A DNA stretch of 64,000 bases from a virus: IMG/VR virus record IMGVR_UViG_3300032770_000005, positions 1 through 64,000 of that record. One strand, given 5' to 3'. A program made the position numbers and the translations under genes. Shown here piece by piece: positions 52,490-60,792 of this stretch. How positions within the stretch are numbered: the first letter of the stretch is position 1; each line of letters begins with the position of its first letter. Under the pieces are notes generated by a model. The model searched no databases and was not told where the DNA came from. It worked only from the letters and a program-made list of their open reading frames with translations.

Positions 52490-53265
52490 TTCCGCTCGAA
52501 CGCCTCGATGCCCTTGATGCCGCGATCGAGCGCGGGGAAGTGCTGCGTGGTGAGTGGACTTGCGAGGAGGACGGGCGCCAGCTGGCGTGTCTGCTCGCGC
52601 ATGTCTCGCCTGAGGTGGCGACGGCGAAGTCGGTGTCCGCCTGCCCCGCCAAAACGCTCGACCCGTGGTTCGCGCATCTGCTGCTGTACATCGACGATGA
52701 GTGCTCGCTCGAACGTCGCGACGAGTTCCTGCGACGCACGGCAGCAGTGCTACGGCAGTGGCACCGGCTATCCACGGAGACGCGCCGGCGGCTCGACTAC
52801 GAATGCAGAGCGGTTGCGGTCCGTGAGGTGAGGCCACACGTGCCGCTGAGCGAGGCGCAGATGATTGTGGCGATCGACAGCGCCCTCTTGCTGATTGCCA
52901 GAGCATGCGCAGGCGAGGTACTCAGCGAGCAGGAAGGGGAGGCGGTGCGCTGTTCGTTGTTCGCCGTAGACGAGGCGATGCAGTTGGCAGCGACGGCGGC
53001 GGTCCGGTCGGTGGCAGCTAGCGCGTTGCCGTGGGCAGAGCGAGCGGTGTGGTCGTCGTCGTCGACGGTGGATCCCGCGGCAGCTGCGAATGCTGCGCGA
53101 GCGGCAACGCGAGCGGTGGTGGCATTCGCGTTCGATGTGCTGGAGCCGGCAGGCTCGGCGGCGGCGGTCGCGGCGTGGACTGCGTCCGCAGAGGCGTCCG
53201 CAGATCGAATGATCAACCAGATGCTCTCCGCCATGGAGCGGGAGTGCGCGAAGGTGGCGGCGTGA
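52486..53265 (+). CDS. MIPxERLDALD family protein, copy 6
   Basis: 259 aa. All blocks present (GRQLACLLAHVSPEV, ACPAKTLDPWFAHLL, FLRRTAAVLRQW, RRLDYECRAVAVRE, ASADRMINQMLSAMERECAK). The variable part is longer and less repetitive than in copies 4/5. Confidence 0.8.
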   Translation: MIPLERLDALDAAIERGEVLRGEWTCEEDGRQLACLLAHVSPEVATAKSVSACPAKTLDPWFAHLLLYIDDECSLERRDEFLRRTAAVLRQWHRLSTETRRRLDYECRAVAVREVRPHVPLSEAQMIVAIDSALLLIARACAGEVLSEQEGEAVRCSLFAVDEAMQLAATAAVRSVAASALPWAERAVWSSSSTVDPAAAANAARAATRAVVAFAFDVLEPAGSAAAVAAWTASAEASADRMINQMLSAMERECAKVAA

Positions 53266-53582
53266 TCTCCGTGGTCGACGTCGCAACGGAGAAGGAGTTC
53301 CTCGACCGCGCGACGGCCGCCGGCACTACGGTCCACGTTCTTCGGACCACCGCGGTTGCTCCTGTGCCGCTCGGAGGCGGGACAGTGCTCCTGCGTTCTG
53401 CCATCGCGCTCCAGTACTCGTTCGAGACCCATTCCGAGAACGGTGATACGCGGTGGGTGTATCGCGAGCGCTGCGTCGCGGATGAGCATGGCATCGTGGA
53501 CCTCTCGAACGTTTTGCTCACGCGGATCGCGGACGCAGGCGTTCCTACGGTCGTGTTCACGCAGCGCAGCGGGTCGCTATGA
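53262..53582 (+). CDS. Hypothetical protein, 106 aa
   Basis: GTG overlapping the previous stop. Beta-rich (TTVHVLRTTAVAPVPLGGGT). Lies between two family copies. Confidence 0.6.
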   Translation: MISVVDVATEKEFLDRATAAGTTVHVLRTTAVAPVPLGGGTVLLRSAIALQYSFETHSENGDTRWVYRERCVADEHGIVDLSNVLLTRIADAGVPTVVFTQRSGSL

Positions 53583-54385
53583 TTCCGGTCGAACGCCTCG
53601 ACGCCCTTGATGCCGCGATCGAGCGCGATGAGGTGCCGCTTGCATGGAAGAAAGAGCAGGGCGGACGGGTACTCTTGTCCTTCCTCGCTCACCTTTCTCC
53701 GGTGTTTGCGGCGCAACCGTCTTGGGGGCTCCTGACGAGCCGACCCGGCGACTCGTTCTACTACGGCTTGGTCGAGGGGACGCTCGACCCGTGGCTTGCT
53801 GAGCTACTTGAGTGGATCACGCGTACCGGCTCGCCTGAGCGGCGCGACCGCGTTCTGCGTCGCACGGCGGCAGTGCTGCGGCGCTGGGACGCGCTGTCGG
53901 CAGAGACGCGACGCCAGCTCGACTACGAGTGCAGGGCGATCGTGGTGCGCGAGGCTAGACAGCACGTACCGGAGAGTGAAGAGCGCTCGCTCGCGGCGAT
54001 CGACAACGTGCTCGCGTTGCTCGATCGCGCGATCGCTGGTGGCGAGGTCGGCGAGCGGGAGTGGTCGGCGGTGGAGGCGAGCGGGATTGCAGAGGCGCAG
54101 GCATTGAGCGCACGAGGGGGGAGCGTTCGCGCGCGAGGAGGGGACATTCATGACATTCGCGTAGCGTGGCAGGCTACACAGGCCGCATACGTTGCGTGCG
54201 AGCGGTTGCCAAGGGCCGCCAAGTACGCAGTGTATCGTGCAGTAGATGCGGCGCCGTTGACACTGGTACCGCGGCCGCCTGACGGGACACATTGGTACTT
54301 TTATGCACAATGTGTAGTTGCCGACCGGATCATAGACCAGATGCTCACCGCCATGGAGCGCGAATGCGCGAAGGTGACGACATGA
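53579..54385 (+). CDS. MIPxERLDALD family protein, copy 7
   Basis: 268 aa, most diverged copy. The GRQLACLL block reads GRVLLSFLAHLSPV, but FLRRTAAVLRRW (as VLRRTAAVLRRW), RQLDYECRAIVVREARQHVP and VVADRIIDQMLTAMERECAK are kept. The middle is not Ala-rich. Confidence 0.78.
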   Translation: MIPVERLDALDAAIERDEVPLAWKKEQGGRVLLSFLAHLSPVFAAQPSWGLLTSRPGDSFYYGLVEGTLDPWLAELLEWITRTGSPERRDRVLRRTAAVLRRWDALSAETRRQLDYECRAIVVREARQHVPESEERSLAAIDNVLALLDRAIAGGEVGEREWSAVEASGIAEAQALSARGGSVRARGGDIHDIRVAWQATQAAYVACERLPRAAKYAVYRAVDAAPLTLVPRPPDGTHWYFYAQCVVADRIIDQMLTAMERECAKVTT

Positions 54386-55275
54386 GTCAGCCCGTGTGGC
54401 GTGAGTTCCGTGGGTACTCCGGATGTCTGGTCGCAGGCAGCCTGCGCGTGCTCGATCCACGTCATCCGAGCGAGCACTTCTCGTGCGCGGCGTACCTGAC
54501 GGCGCAGGTCGAAGCTCCCTACTACGGCATGGTGCAGTCCTACGACGGTGCCGGCATCAGCGCTGGGCTCTTGCACAGCATCCTCATCTATCCCGCCACC
54601 ATGGAGCAGGGTGAACTGGGGCCGGTGACGGCATCGCTGCTCGACGCGCTCGGGCCAAGCGGCACCTCGCTCACGAGCCTGCTCGCGGCACAGGGCTGGC
54701 ACCTCGACCAGGGCGGCGTCTTCCGTGACGCGTCCGGCGCGGCGGTATCTGGACAAGCGCTCCGCAACTGGGCCGCGCCGCCTGACGGCAAGGTGCCGCA
54801 GTCGGGGCCCGAGTGGGATCAGGCATGCCAGGTCGCCTCCGCGTTCCATGCCTGCTTTTCGGACCCTGTCGGATTCGACGTCCAGGAGCAGCAGGCCGTG
54901 AAGTGGCTGCTCGCACGCTGCGGGCACGGCGTCGCGCTGAGCGCGTATCAGCACTTCCTGCCGGCCGGCAAAGCGCTGGACGGTCTCGCCGTCGCGGACC
55001 TGCCGCCGCCGGTGCACGTCGCCATGTGCGTCTTCAACAGTTTTCTCGTGAACAGTCCGGCAGTCGCGCTGCGCTGCTTGTCGGTGACGAGCCTGAACCA
55101 AGACCCGTCGTCGTTCGCGCACCAGCTGATCCGACGGCTCGGGACCGAGGGGCGCGACGTCTGGCACGACCAGCCGGGCGACGGGAACGACCGCTACGAT
55201 CGCACGCGCGTCGCGGCGTGGATGCGGCCAGATCTGTTCCCCGGCTGCCACGACCTGATGCCGCAGGACCTGTAG
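54382..55275 (+). CDS. Hypothetical protein, 297 aa
   Basis: It starts MSQPVWREFRGYSGCLVAGS. QSYDGAGISAGLLHSILIYP recalls glycoside-hydrolase-like domains, and the C-terminal DVWHDQPGDGNDRYDRTRVA is polar. A cell-wall hydrolase is possible, not shown. Confidence 0.55.
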   Translation: MSQPVWREFRGYSGCLVAGSLRVLDPRHPSEHFSCAAYLTAQVEAPYYGMVQSYDGAGISAGLLHSILIYPATMEQGELGPVTASLLDALGPSGTSLTSLLAAQGWHLDQGGVFRDASGAAVSGQALRNWAAPPDGKVPQSGPEWDQACQVASAFHACFSDPVGFDVQEQQAVKWLLARCGHGVALSAYQHFLPAGKALDGLAVADLPPPVHVAMCVFNSFLVNSPAVALRCLSVTSLNQDPSSFAHQLIRRLGTEGRDVWHDQPGDGNDRYDRTRVAAWMRPDLFPGCHDLMPQDL

Positions 55276-55533
55276 GTGAGCGAGCCGGTCCCCGTGTTTC
55301 TGGGTCCCGTGCTCCTCGGCCGTCGCGTCGAGCTGGTGCTGGCCGGCAGCTACAAGGAGGAGCGTGGCGTCGTGATCGGGCTGTCGCCGCACAGGTCCAT
55401 CCGGCTCGTGCCGGAGCATGCTGCGCGATACGACGCGAAGATCGGCGCCTGGCTGCCGACGAGGCCGCTGTCGGGCGAGTGGGTCCGCCATCGAAACGAG
55501 CTGCTGCGTGTCACCGTGCTCGACGTTCCGTGA
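55276..55533 (+). CDS. Small protein, 85 aa
   Basis: GTG directly after the previous stop. Small beta-type protein (RVELVLAGSYKEERGVVIGL). Unknown. Confidence 0.6.
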   Translation: MSEPVPVFLGPVLLGRRVELVLAGSYKEERGVVIGLSPHRSIRLVPEHAARYDAKIGAWLPTRPLSGEWVRHRNELLRVTVLDVP

Positions 55534-55559
55534 GCCGACGCGAGTGAGTTGAAAGAACC

Positions 55560-55588
55560 TTGACGCCGCGCCCGCGACTACGTAGAGT
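55560..55588 (+). promoter_or_regulatory. Promoter of the Cas12m-2 operon
   Basis: TTGACG (55560-55565), 17 bp, TAGAGT (55583-55588), preceded by GAGTTGAAAGAACC. It is the nearest promoter upstream of five coupled genes that end in the second Cas12m-like effector and array C. Confidence 0.7.
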
Positions 55589-55606
55589 CGGCGTTGCGGA
55601 GTCAAG

Positions 55607-55813
55607 GTGAAGTCCGAGCACGACATGGATGAGGCGAAGGAGGCGGAGCACGCGCGCCGGTCCTTGGCACTCGCTGCTGGCGTGTGGCTCACCATCGGCG
55701 TCGTCACGATCGTCCTCCTTTCTGCCAGCATCGATCCACCGTGGCCGCGGTGGCTGGTTGGCGGATCATTCTTCGTGGCCGGCTGCTGGGCGCAGTGGAA
55801 GTCGCTGCCGTGA
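55607..55813 (+). CDS. Small membrane protein, 68 aa
   Basis: GTG with GCGGAG upstream. Two hydrophobic helices (LALAAGVWLTIGVVTIVLLS, WLVGGSFFVAGCWA). First gene of the Cas12m-2 operon. Unknown. Confidence 0.65.
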   Translation: MKSEHDMDEAKEAEHARRSLALAAGVWLTIGVVTIVLLSASIDPPWPRWLVGGSFFVAGCWAQWKSLP

Positions 55814-56577
55814 CGCCGGAACGCAAGGCCGAGTGCTACCGCATCGTCAGCGAGCGGTTCGCCGCGGGCGAGTACGACTACGTGAGCCGAGATCTGCTCG
55901 ACGCCCTCGACGAGGCGCTCGCGGTGCAGGTGAGCATCGCGGAGGCCATGGGCCGCGAACCTTCGGACGGCAGCGACCTCGTGGAAGCCGTGCGACGGCT
56001 GGTGCGAGAGCGAGGCGAAGCGCTCGAAGACGCCACGCTGTGGCGGCAAGAGCAGGCGGAGATCGACGCAGATCAGAGCGCGGTTGACGACTGGCTCGCC
56101 GAGAACGCGCGCATCCGCGCCATGCCGGAGGCCGAGCGAACCGCCGCCGTCGCCGATGCGGTTGCCCGCGGCGTGTTCGAGGACGAGTCAGATCCGTCCC
56201 GGTACGTCGACATCGAGAACCACACGAAGCAGATCGCGGCGGCGATGCCTGCGTTTGTTCGCGCGCTCACGGCCGAGAAGGAGCAGCGTCGTCGGGCGGA
56301 GAAGGCCGAGCGCGAGCGCGATGAGGCGCGGCAAGCGGCCGAGACGTGGGAGCGTAACGAGACGCAGGCTCTCGTCGACGGGGCACGGATGCAGGAGCGC
56401 GCAGAGCGAGCCGAAGCCGCACTGCGCGACACGTGCGTCCGGGTCGCGGACGCGGTGCGGTTCGCCGTGATCCTGCGAGGGGCCGCGCCGCCCTCCGACG
56501 AGGACCTTGCGGCGATCGTGGACAACGTGCTCCGAGGTCAGCGGGGGACGACGACGACGCGTGGAGGTGGTCAGTGA
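55810..56577 (+). CDS. Coiled-coil protein, 255 aa
   Basis: GTGA overlap. Acidic helical N-terminus, long coiled coil (EKEQRRRAEKAERERDEARQ). Unknown; part of the effector operon. Confidence 0.65.
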   Translation: MTPERKAECYRIVSERFAAGEYDYVSRDLLDALDEALAVQVSIAEAMGREPSDGSDLVEAVRRLVRERGEALEDATLWRQEQAEIDADQSAVDDWLAENARIRAMPEAERTAAVADAVARGVFEDESDPSRYVDIENHTKQIAAAMPAFVRALTAEKEQRRRAEKAERERDEARQAAETWERNETQALVDGARMQERAERAEAALRDTCVRVADAVRFAVILRGAAPPSDEDLAAIVDNVLRGQRGTTTTRGGGQ

Positions 56578-56921
56578 CCTCGGAAGAACGTGAAGCCAGC
56601 ATTCGAGACATGTGCACGCTCGTGCTCGCGGGCGAGCGCGTGCCAGCGGCGTGGGGAGACGTGGCGTTCTTGCTCACTCTGCTCGACGCCGCCCGGAAGC
56701 AGTCGGTCGTCACCGAGCAAGGCCCGGCGGGCGCGTGGAGCGAGACCGGAACCGTCATCGAGCGCGCCCATCAGGCGGGCAAGGTAGGCGACTTCGCGGC
56801 ACTCGTGAGGCTGTGCCTGGACCGCGGGACGGATGCGCTCTTCTACGCAGTGTCCGAGGGCGGCAGCGTGTTCTGCTTCGCCGAGAGCGACATCGTCGAC
56901 CTGCTGGCGGCGGATGACTGA
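56574..56921 (+). CDS. Hypothetical protein, 115 aa
   Basis: GTGA overlap. Helical and acidic at the end (DIVDLLAADD). Unknown. Confidence 0.6.
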   Translation: MTSEEREASIRDMCTLVLAGERVPAAWGDVAFLLTLLDAARKQSVVTEQGPAGAWSETGTVIERAHQAGKVGDFAALVRLCLDRGTDALFYAVSEGGSVFCFAESDIVDLLAADD

Positions 56922-57352
56922 TGAACGCGCCCGACATGACGTCCCTCTCGCGCCGAGATCGCGCCGCCATCTTGCTGGCGTTGACGTGGATTCGCGTCAC
57001 GCCTGGTCGCGGTGGCGGTCCGCTGCTGGCGCGGGAGCAGGCGTGCGAAGCGCTGCGGATGGGAGGCAAGGGGGCGAAGGCGATCGCTGAGGCCGTGGCC
57101 AGCGCGAACTCGGAACTGGCGTCCGAGATGGCACGCAACGGCGACTTGTCATCGGAGGCACGCTATCTGGACGTGCTCGCCACGAACCGGCGGCTGGTCC
57201 GCGCCCGCCTCGCGCTCTTCCTGCGGACCGTCGTGCGCGTTGACGACGACGATTACGGATGTTGGGACGGAGACCGCGGTGGATGGTTGCCGCGGCCGTA
57301 TCATGCTCTCTGGGAATCCGCACCACCGCATCGAAAGAAGGTCAGCCAATGA
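56921..57352 (+). CDS. Hypothetical protein, 143 aa
   Basis: TGATG overlap with the previous gene; its stop overlaps the Cas12m-2 ATG by ATGA. Helical, Ala/Arg-rich, with a Trp/Asp-rich end (DDYGCWDGDRGGWLP). Coupling to the effector makes an accessory role possible. Confidence 0.6.
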   Translation: MNAPDMTSLSRRDRAAILLALTWIRVTPGRGGGPLLAREQACEALRMGGKGAKAIAEAVASANSELASEMARNGDLSSEARYLDVLATNRRLVRARLALFLRTVVRVDDDDYGCWDGDRGGWLPRPYHALWESAPPHRKKVSQ

Positions 57353-59214
57353 GCGTCAAGGTCTATCGCTATGGTTTGGGCGCACCGGTCGAGAACGAAG
57401 CGTTGGTGCGGGCGCAGCTGCGTGCGGCGCATCACTACCGCAACGCGCTCGTCGAGGTCGAGCGGTGGCGCCGCGCCGAGCACCGACGACTGCTCGGTGC
57501 GCATCCGGGCGTCGGGCCGGCGGAGGCCGCGGTGACGCTCGCCCATGCGGTGCTCGACGAGGCGTTGACCGCCGTCAAGCGCGTGAAGGGGGCGAGTCGC
57601 AGCGGTGCGGTGCCGTCGGAGTTGCGCGCTGCGCTCCATGTGGCGCGCTCCCGCAAGGCCGATGCCGTGCGAGCGTTCCGAGAGGCGCGAGCGGCGCTGC
57701 GCGGAGACGAAGCGCTGAACGCCGAGCGGGCGCGCGTCGACGAGACGGCTGCTCAGCGGCGGAAGGCCCTCCGAGCGTCCTGCGGCGTCTACTGGGGCAC
57801 GTACCTCGGGATCGAAGCGGCGGATGAGCAGTCGCGCAAGCAGCCGCTCTACGACGGCGCGGAGCCGCTCGACCCGCGGTTCATGCCGTGGACGGGCGAA
57901 GGACGTGTCGGCGTTCAGTTCCAGGGCGGCCTCGCGGTCGACCAGGTGGTGGACGACACGCGCATGAGGATCGAGGACGCGCAGCCGGTGCGCGTCTCAA
58001 AGCTCGGGCGCGTGCTGCCTCAGCGTGATCCGTCGAGCAAGCGATCCGCCCTCCGCCGCTACGCGACGCTCGCGCTGCGCGTCGGGTCCGACGACGATCG
58101 TGGGCCCGTGTGGGCTCGCTGGCCGCTCGTGCTGCACCGGCCGCTCCCCGAGGGCGGCGTCCTCAAGTGGGCACACGTCTCGCTCCGGCGGATCGGTCCG
58201 CGCGAGGAGTGGTCGCTGCTTTGCACCGTCGAGAGCGAGGACCGTCGCCCGCTGCCGCCGCTCGAAGCCGGAGCGGTCGCGGTCGATCTCGGGTGGCGGC
58301 AGATGGACGACGGCTCCGTGCGCGTCGCCTACTGGCTGGGCCAGGACGGGCAGGAGGGCGAACTGCGGCTCTCGCCGCGCGACCTCTCCGGGCTCTCGAA
58401 GGCGGACGAGGTGCGGGCTGTCCGCGACCGCGCCTTCGATGCCGCGCGCCGCGAGCTGCGTGAGTGGCTCGCCACGAACCCTGGTCGACCGTGGCTGAGG
58501 ACGAGGTGCGAGTGGATCGACCGGTGGAAGGCGCCGGGCCGGCTCGCCGCGACGGTCGTGCAGTGGCGCGCGGACGGCTTCCGCTTCGAGGGCGACAAGG
58601 AGATCTTCGTGAAGCTCGAAGCGTGGCGCAAGCAGGACAAGCACCTCTGGTGCTGGGAGACGTCGCAGCGCACGGGCGCGCTGCGAGCGAGGAAGGATCT
58701 GTACCGCCGCTTCGCGTGTGACCTGGCGCGTCGCTACCGCACGCTCGTGATCGAAGACTTCGACATGCGCGAGGTGTCGCGCCGACCTGCCGCGGACGAA
58801 GCGGCCGGCAACGCTGCCGCGCGGTCGATGAGGCAGCGGGCAGCGCCGAGCGAGGCTCGTCTCGCGCTCGTGCACGCGTTCCGCGACGTGTCGAAGCAGG
58901 ACCCCGCCGACACGACCCACGACTGCCACTCGTGCGGGTCGCGCGAGCAGTTCGATCAGGCGGCCGAGCTGGTCCATCGCTGCGGAGCGTGCGGCACCGA
59001 GTGGGACCAGGACCGGAACGCGGCTATCAACCTGATGCGTCGCGCGAGCGATGCCGGTGCTCTCGGAGAAGGCGGGGTCGCTCGCGAGCCGCGAGAGGCC
59101 AACGATTTCGAGGCGAAGCCCGCGGGCCGATGGGCGCGAGCGAAGGCGAAGAAGGCCGCTCGCATCGCGCAACAGGCGACCGCTCGCGAAGCGGCGCCCA
59201 GTGACGCGGAATGA
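57349..59214 (+). CDS. Cas12m-like (type V-U1/V-M) effector 2
   Basis: 621 aa from ATG 57349 (ATGA overlap). YRYGLGAPVENEAL, AAHHYRNALVEVERW and KALRASCGVYWGTYLGIEAA match effector 1 and the Cas12m N-terminal plan. RuvC: VAVDLGWR (D313), LVIEDFD (E469), WDQDRNAAINL (D555). Zinc finger: C526/C529 and C545/C548. The bridge-like RWKAPGRLAA and LYRRFACDLARRYR are also shared. From memory, a studied Cas12m has lost part of the triad and binds DNA without cutting it; here all three acids seem present. Array C starts 19 bp after the stop. Confidence 0.85.
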   Translation: MSVKVYRYGLGAPVENEALVRAQLRAAHHYRNALVEVERWRRAEHRRLLGAHPGVGPAEAAVTLAHAVLDEALTAVKRVKGASRSGAVPSELRAALHVARSRKADAVRAFREARAALRGDEALNAERARVDETAAQRRKALRASCGVYWGTYLGIEAADEQSRKQPLYDGAEPLDPRFMPWTGEGRVGVQFQGGLAVDQVVDDTRMRIEDAQPVRVSKLGRVLPQRDPSSKRSALRRYATLALRVGSDDDRGPVWARWPLVLHRPLPEGGVLKWAHVSLRRIGPREEWSLLCTVESEDRRPLPPLEAGAVAVDLGWRQMDDGSVRVAYWLGQDGQEGELRLSPRDLSGLSKADEVRAVRDRAFDAARRELREWLATNPGRPWLRTRCEWIDRWKAPGRLAATVVQWRADGFRFEGDKEIFVKLEAWRKQDKHLWCWETSQRTGALRARKDLYRRFACDLARRYRTLVIEDFDMREVSRRPAADEAAGNAAARSMRQRAAPSEARLALVHAFRDVSKQDPADTTHDCHSCGSREQFDQAAELVHRCGACGTEWDQDRNAAINLMRRASDAGALGEGGVAREPREANDFEAKPAGRWARAKAKKAARIAQQATAREAAPSDAE

Positions 59215-59233
59215 TGGCGGATGCGAGCGGTCA

Positions 59234-60206
59234 GTTGCAGGGCCAGCGCGGGGGCCGAGTGCCTGCGACGCGTCCGCGAGCCCAACGACGCGATCCGCCT
59301 GCGCTGGCGTTGCAGGGCCAGCGCGGGGGCCGAGTGCCTGCGACGGGCGATCTCCGCGGCGTTCCGTCGCCGCTAAATCAGCGGGTTGCAGGGCCAGCGC
59401 GGGGGCCGAGTGCCTGCGACACGCCTGCGGACCTTCGAGTTCGGCTGCATGTCGCGAAGTTGCAGGGCCAGCGCGGGGGCCGAGTGCCTGCGACGTTGAG
59501 CAGATTGAAGGTGTTCACCCGCTTCGTCGCGGTTGCAGGGCCAGCGCGGGGGCCGAGTGCCTGCGACGTGGAGGCGGCGAAGACGAGCCGCCGGGGAATC
59601 TTTAGTTTGCAGGGCCAGCGCAGGGGCCTGGTGCTTGCGACTTCTGTCCGTGCTGCGGGCACAAGCCTGCGGAGTAGAGGTGCGAGGCCGGCGCGGGGGC
59701 CTGGTGCTCGCGACCCTCGGTAGCAATCGACCTTCGCGAGCGCGAGCGCCCAGTTGCATGGCCAGCGCGGGGGCCGAGTGCCCGCGACACCTCGGTGATG
59801 TAGCGCTTAGCGCCCGCGTCGCAGGGCCAGCGCGGGGGCCGAGTACCTGCGACCTCTCCAACTGCTCTTGCTCGGTCACGGTGATCTCCTGTTGCAGGGC
59901 CAGCGCGGGGGCCGTGTGCCTGCGACAAACCCCGCGTCGATGAGATCGTACTCGCCCACTCCGGTCGCGAAGCCAGCGCAGGGGCTTTGTGCCTGCGACG
60001 CCAGGCTCGCGAAGGTTGGGCGTGTCGATAGGCCGGCGCGGGGGCCTTGTGCCTGCGACCGTAGGTAGTCCTTCGTGACGCCCAGCATCTGGGCGACGTT
60101 GCAGGGCCAGCGCGAGGGCTTGGTGCTCGCGACAGCCGCTTCACGATCTCGAAGACCCTCTTCTCGTTGTGTGGCGAGGCCTGCGCAGGGGCCTTGTGCC
60201 TGCGAC
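59234..60206 (+). CRISPR. Array C: 14-repeat CRISPR array after Cas12m-2
   Basis: Fourteen 36-bp repeats starting at 59234, 59309, 59385, 59459, 59532, 59606, 59679, 59753, 59818, 59891, 59964, 60024, 60098 and 60171. Spacers (bp): 39,40,38,37,38,37,38,29,37,37,24,38,37. Repeats 1-5 are identical; later ones diverge. Each begins GT[TC]GC or similar, has an inner hairpin (CGCGGG...CCTGCG and matched variants) and ends GCGAC. The 5' GTTGCAGG can also pair with the 3' CCTGCGAC. Several spacers read as plausible coding sequence on the opposite strand. No cas1/cas2 is in the window. Confidence 0.85.
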
Positions 60207-60236
60207 CTCACGCCGCAGGGTGCATGCCTCGCCCAC

Positions 60237-60527
60237 TCAGAAGCCGTTGCGCATGAGCCAGAGCGCGCAGGCGCGGTCGGGATCACCGTACAGATCTGGC
60301 GTCGTGCACGGGTTCACGTCGTAGTAGTAGCCGTCGCTGTACCAGGGCCCGGTTCCCCACCACGGACCTCCCCACCATCCGCCCCCGCCGCCATAGAAAC
60401 GGCGCCCCCTGCGTCCGCGTCCGCGACCTCCGCCGCCATGCCAGCCCCCGCCGCCGTGGCCGCCCCCGCCACCTCCATGGCCACCGCCTCCGCCGCCCTT
60501 GCCGAGCCCGCGGTCGTGGTAGCTCAT
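60237..60527 (-). CDS. Gly-rich small protein, 96 aa
   Basis: MSYHDRGLGKGGGGGGHGGG..., Gly/His-rich then aromatic (GWWGGPWWGTGPWYSDGYYY) and a Cys pair near the end. Similar Gly/Trp/Tyr proteins occur in phage capsid surfaces. Role unknown. ATGA overlap with the membrane gene. Confidence 0.6.
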   Translation of the reverse strand: MSYHDRGLGKGGGGGGHGGGGGGHGGGGWHGGGGRGRGRRGRRFYGGGGGWWGGPWWGTGPWYSDGYYYDVNPCTTPDLYGDPDRACALWLMRNGF

Positions 60528-60769
60528 CGACGCGCCCGTCGACGGTTCGACGACATGTGGCGCGCAAGCCCGCGGCCCCACCAGCCGAGCCCGAAGCCGA
60601 CGAGGCCGGCGGCTGCGATGCCGAAGCCGGCACCGAAGGACAGCACCGAGGTCGTGACGTCTTGCCCGAGACCGGCGACCGCTGGCGGAGCGGCTGCCTG
60701 GCAACCGCAGCCGAGGCCGGCGAATGGGTAGCGGGCAGATCGCATCGCGCTCACGGAGGCGTAGGCCAT
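60524..60769 (-). CDS. Small membrane protein with Arg tail, 81 aa
   Basis: ATG 60769 lies 8 bases after a - strand TACCAT box. One or two helices (VLSFGAGFGIAAAGLVGFGL) and the ending RRRARR. Shares the Arg tail with other small membrane proteins here. Confidence 0.6.
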   Translation of the reverse strand: MAYASVSAMRSARYPFAGLGCGCQAAAPPAVAGLGQDVTTSVLSFGAGFGIAAAGLVGFGLGWWGRGLARHMSSNRRRARR

Positions 60770-60776
60770 GGCGAGC

Positions 60777-60786
60777 ATGGTAGCTC
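60777..60786. promoter_or_regulatory. Overlapping divergent -10 boxes
   Basis: TACCAT on the - strand (60777-60782) and TAGCTC on the + strand (60781-60786) sit 7-8 bases before the two diverging starts. -35 boxes are weak. Confidence 0.45.
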
Positions 60787-60792
60787 AGGACC

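Noticed and set aside
59216-60206. Arg/Gly-rich ORFs running through array C (peptides such as QGQRGGRVPAT)
   Set aside because: They are translations of the 36-bp repeat in several frames; the repeated peptide follows the repeat, and no frame has a gene-like start or neighbour overlap.
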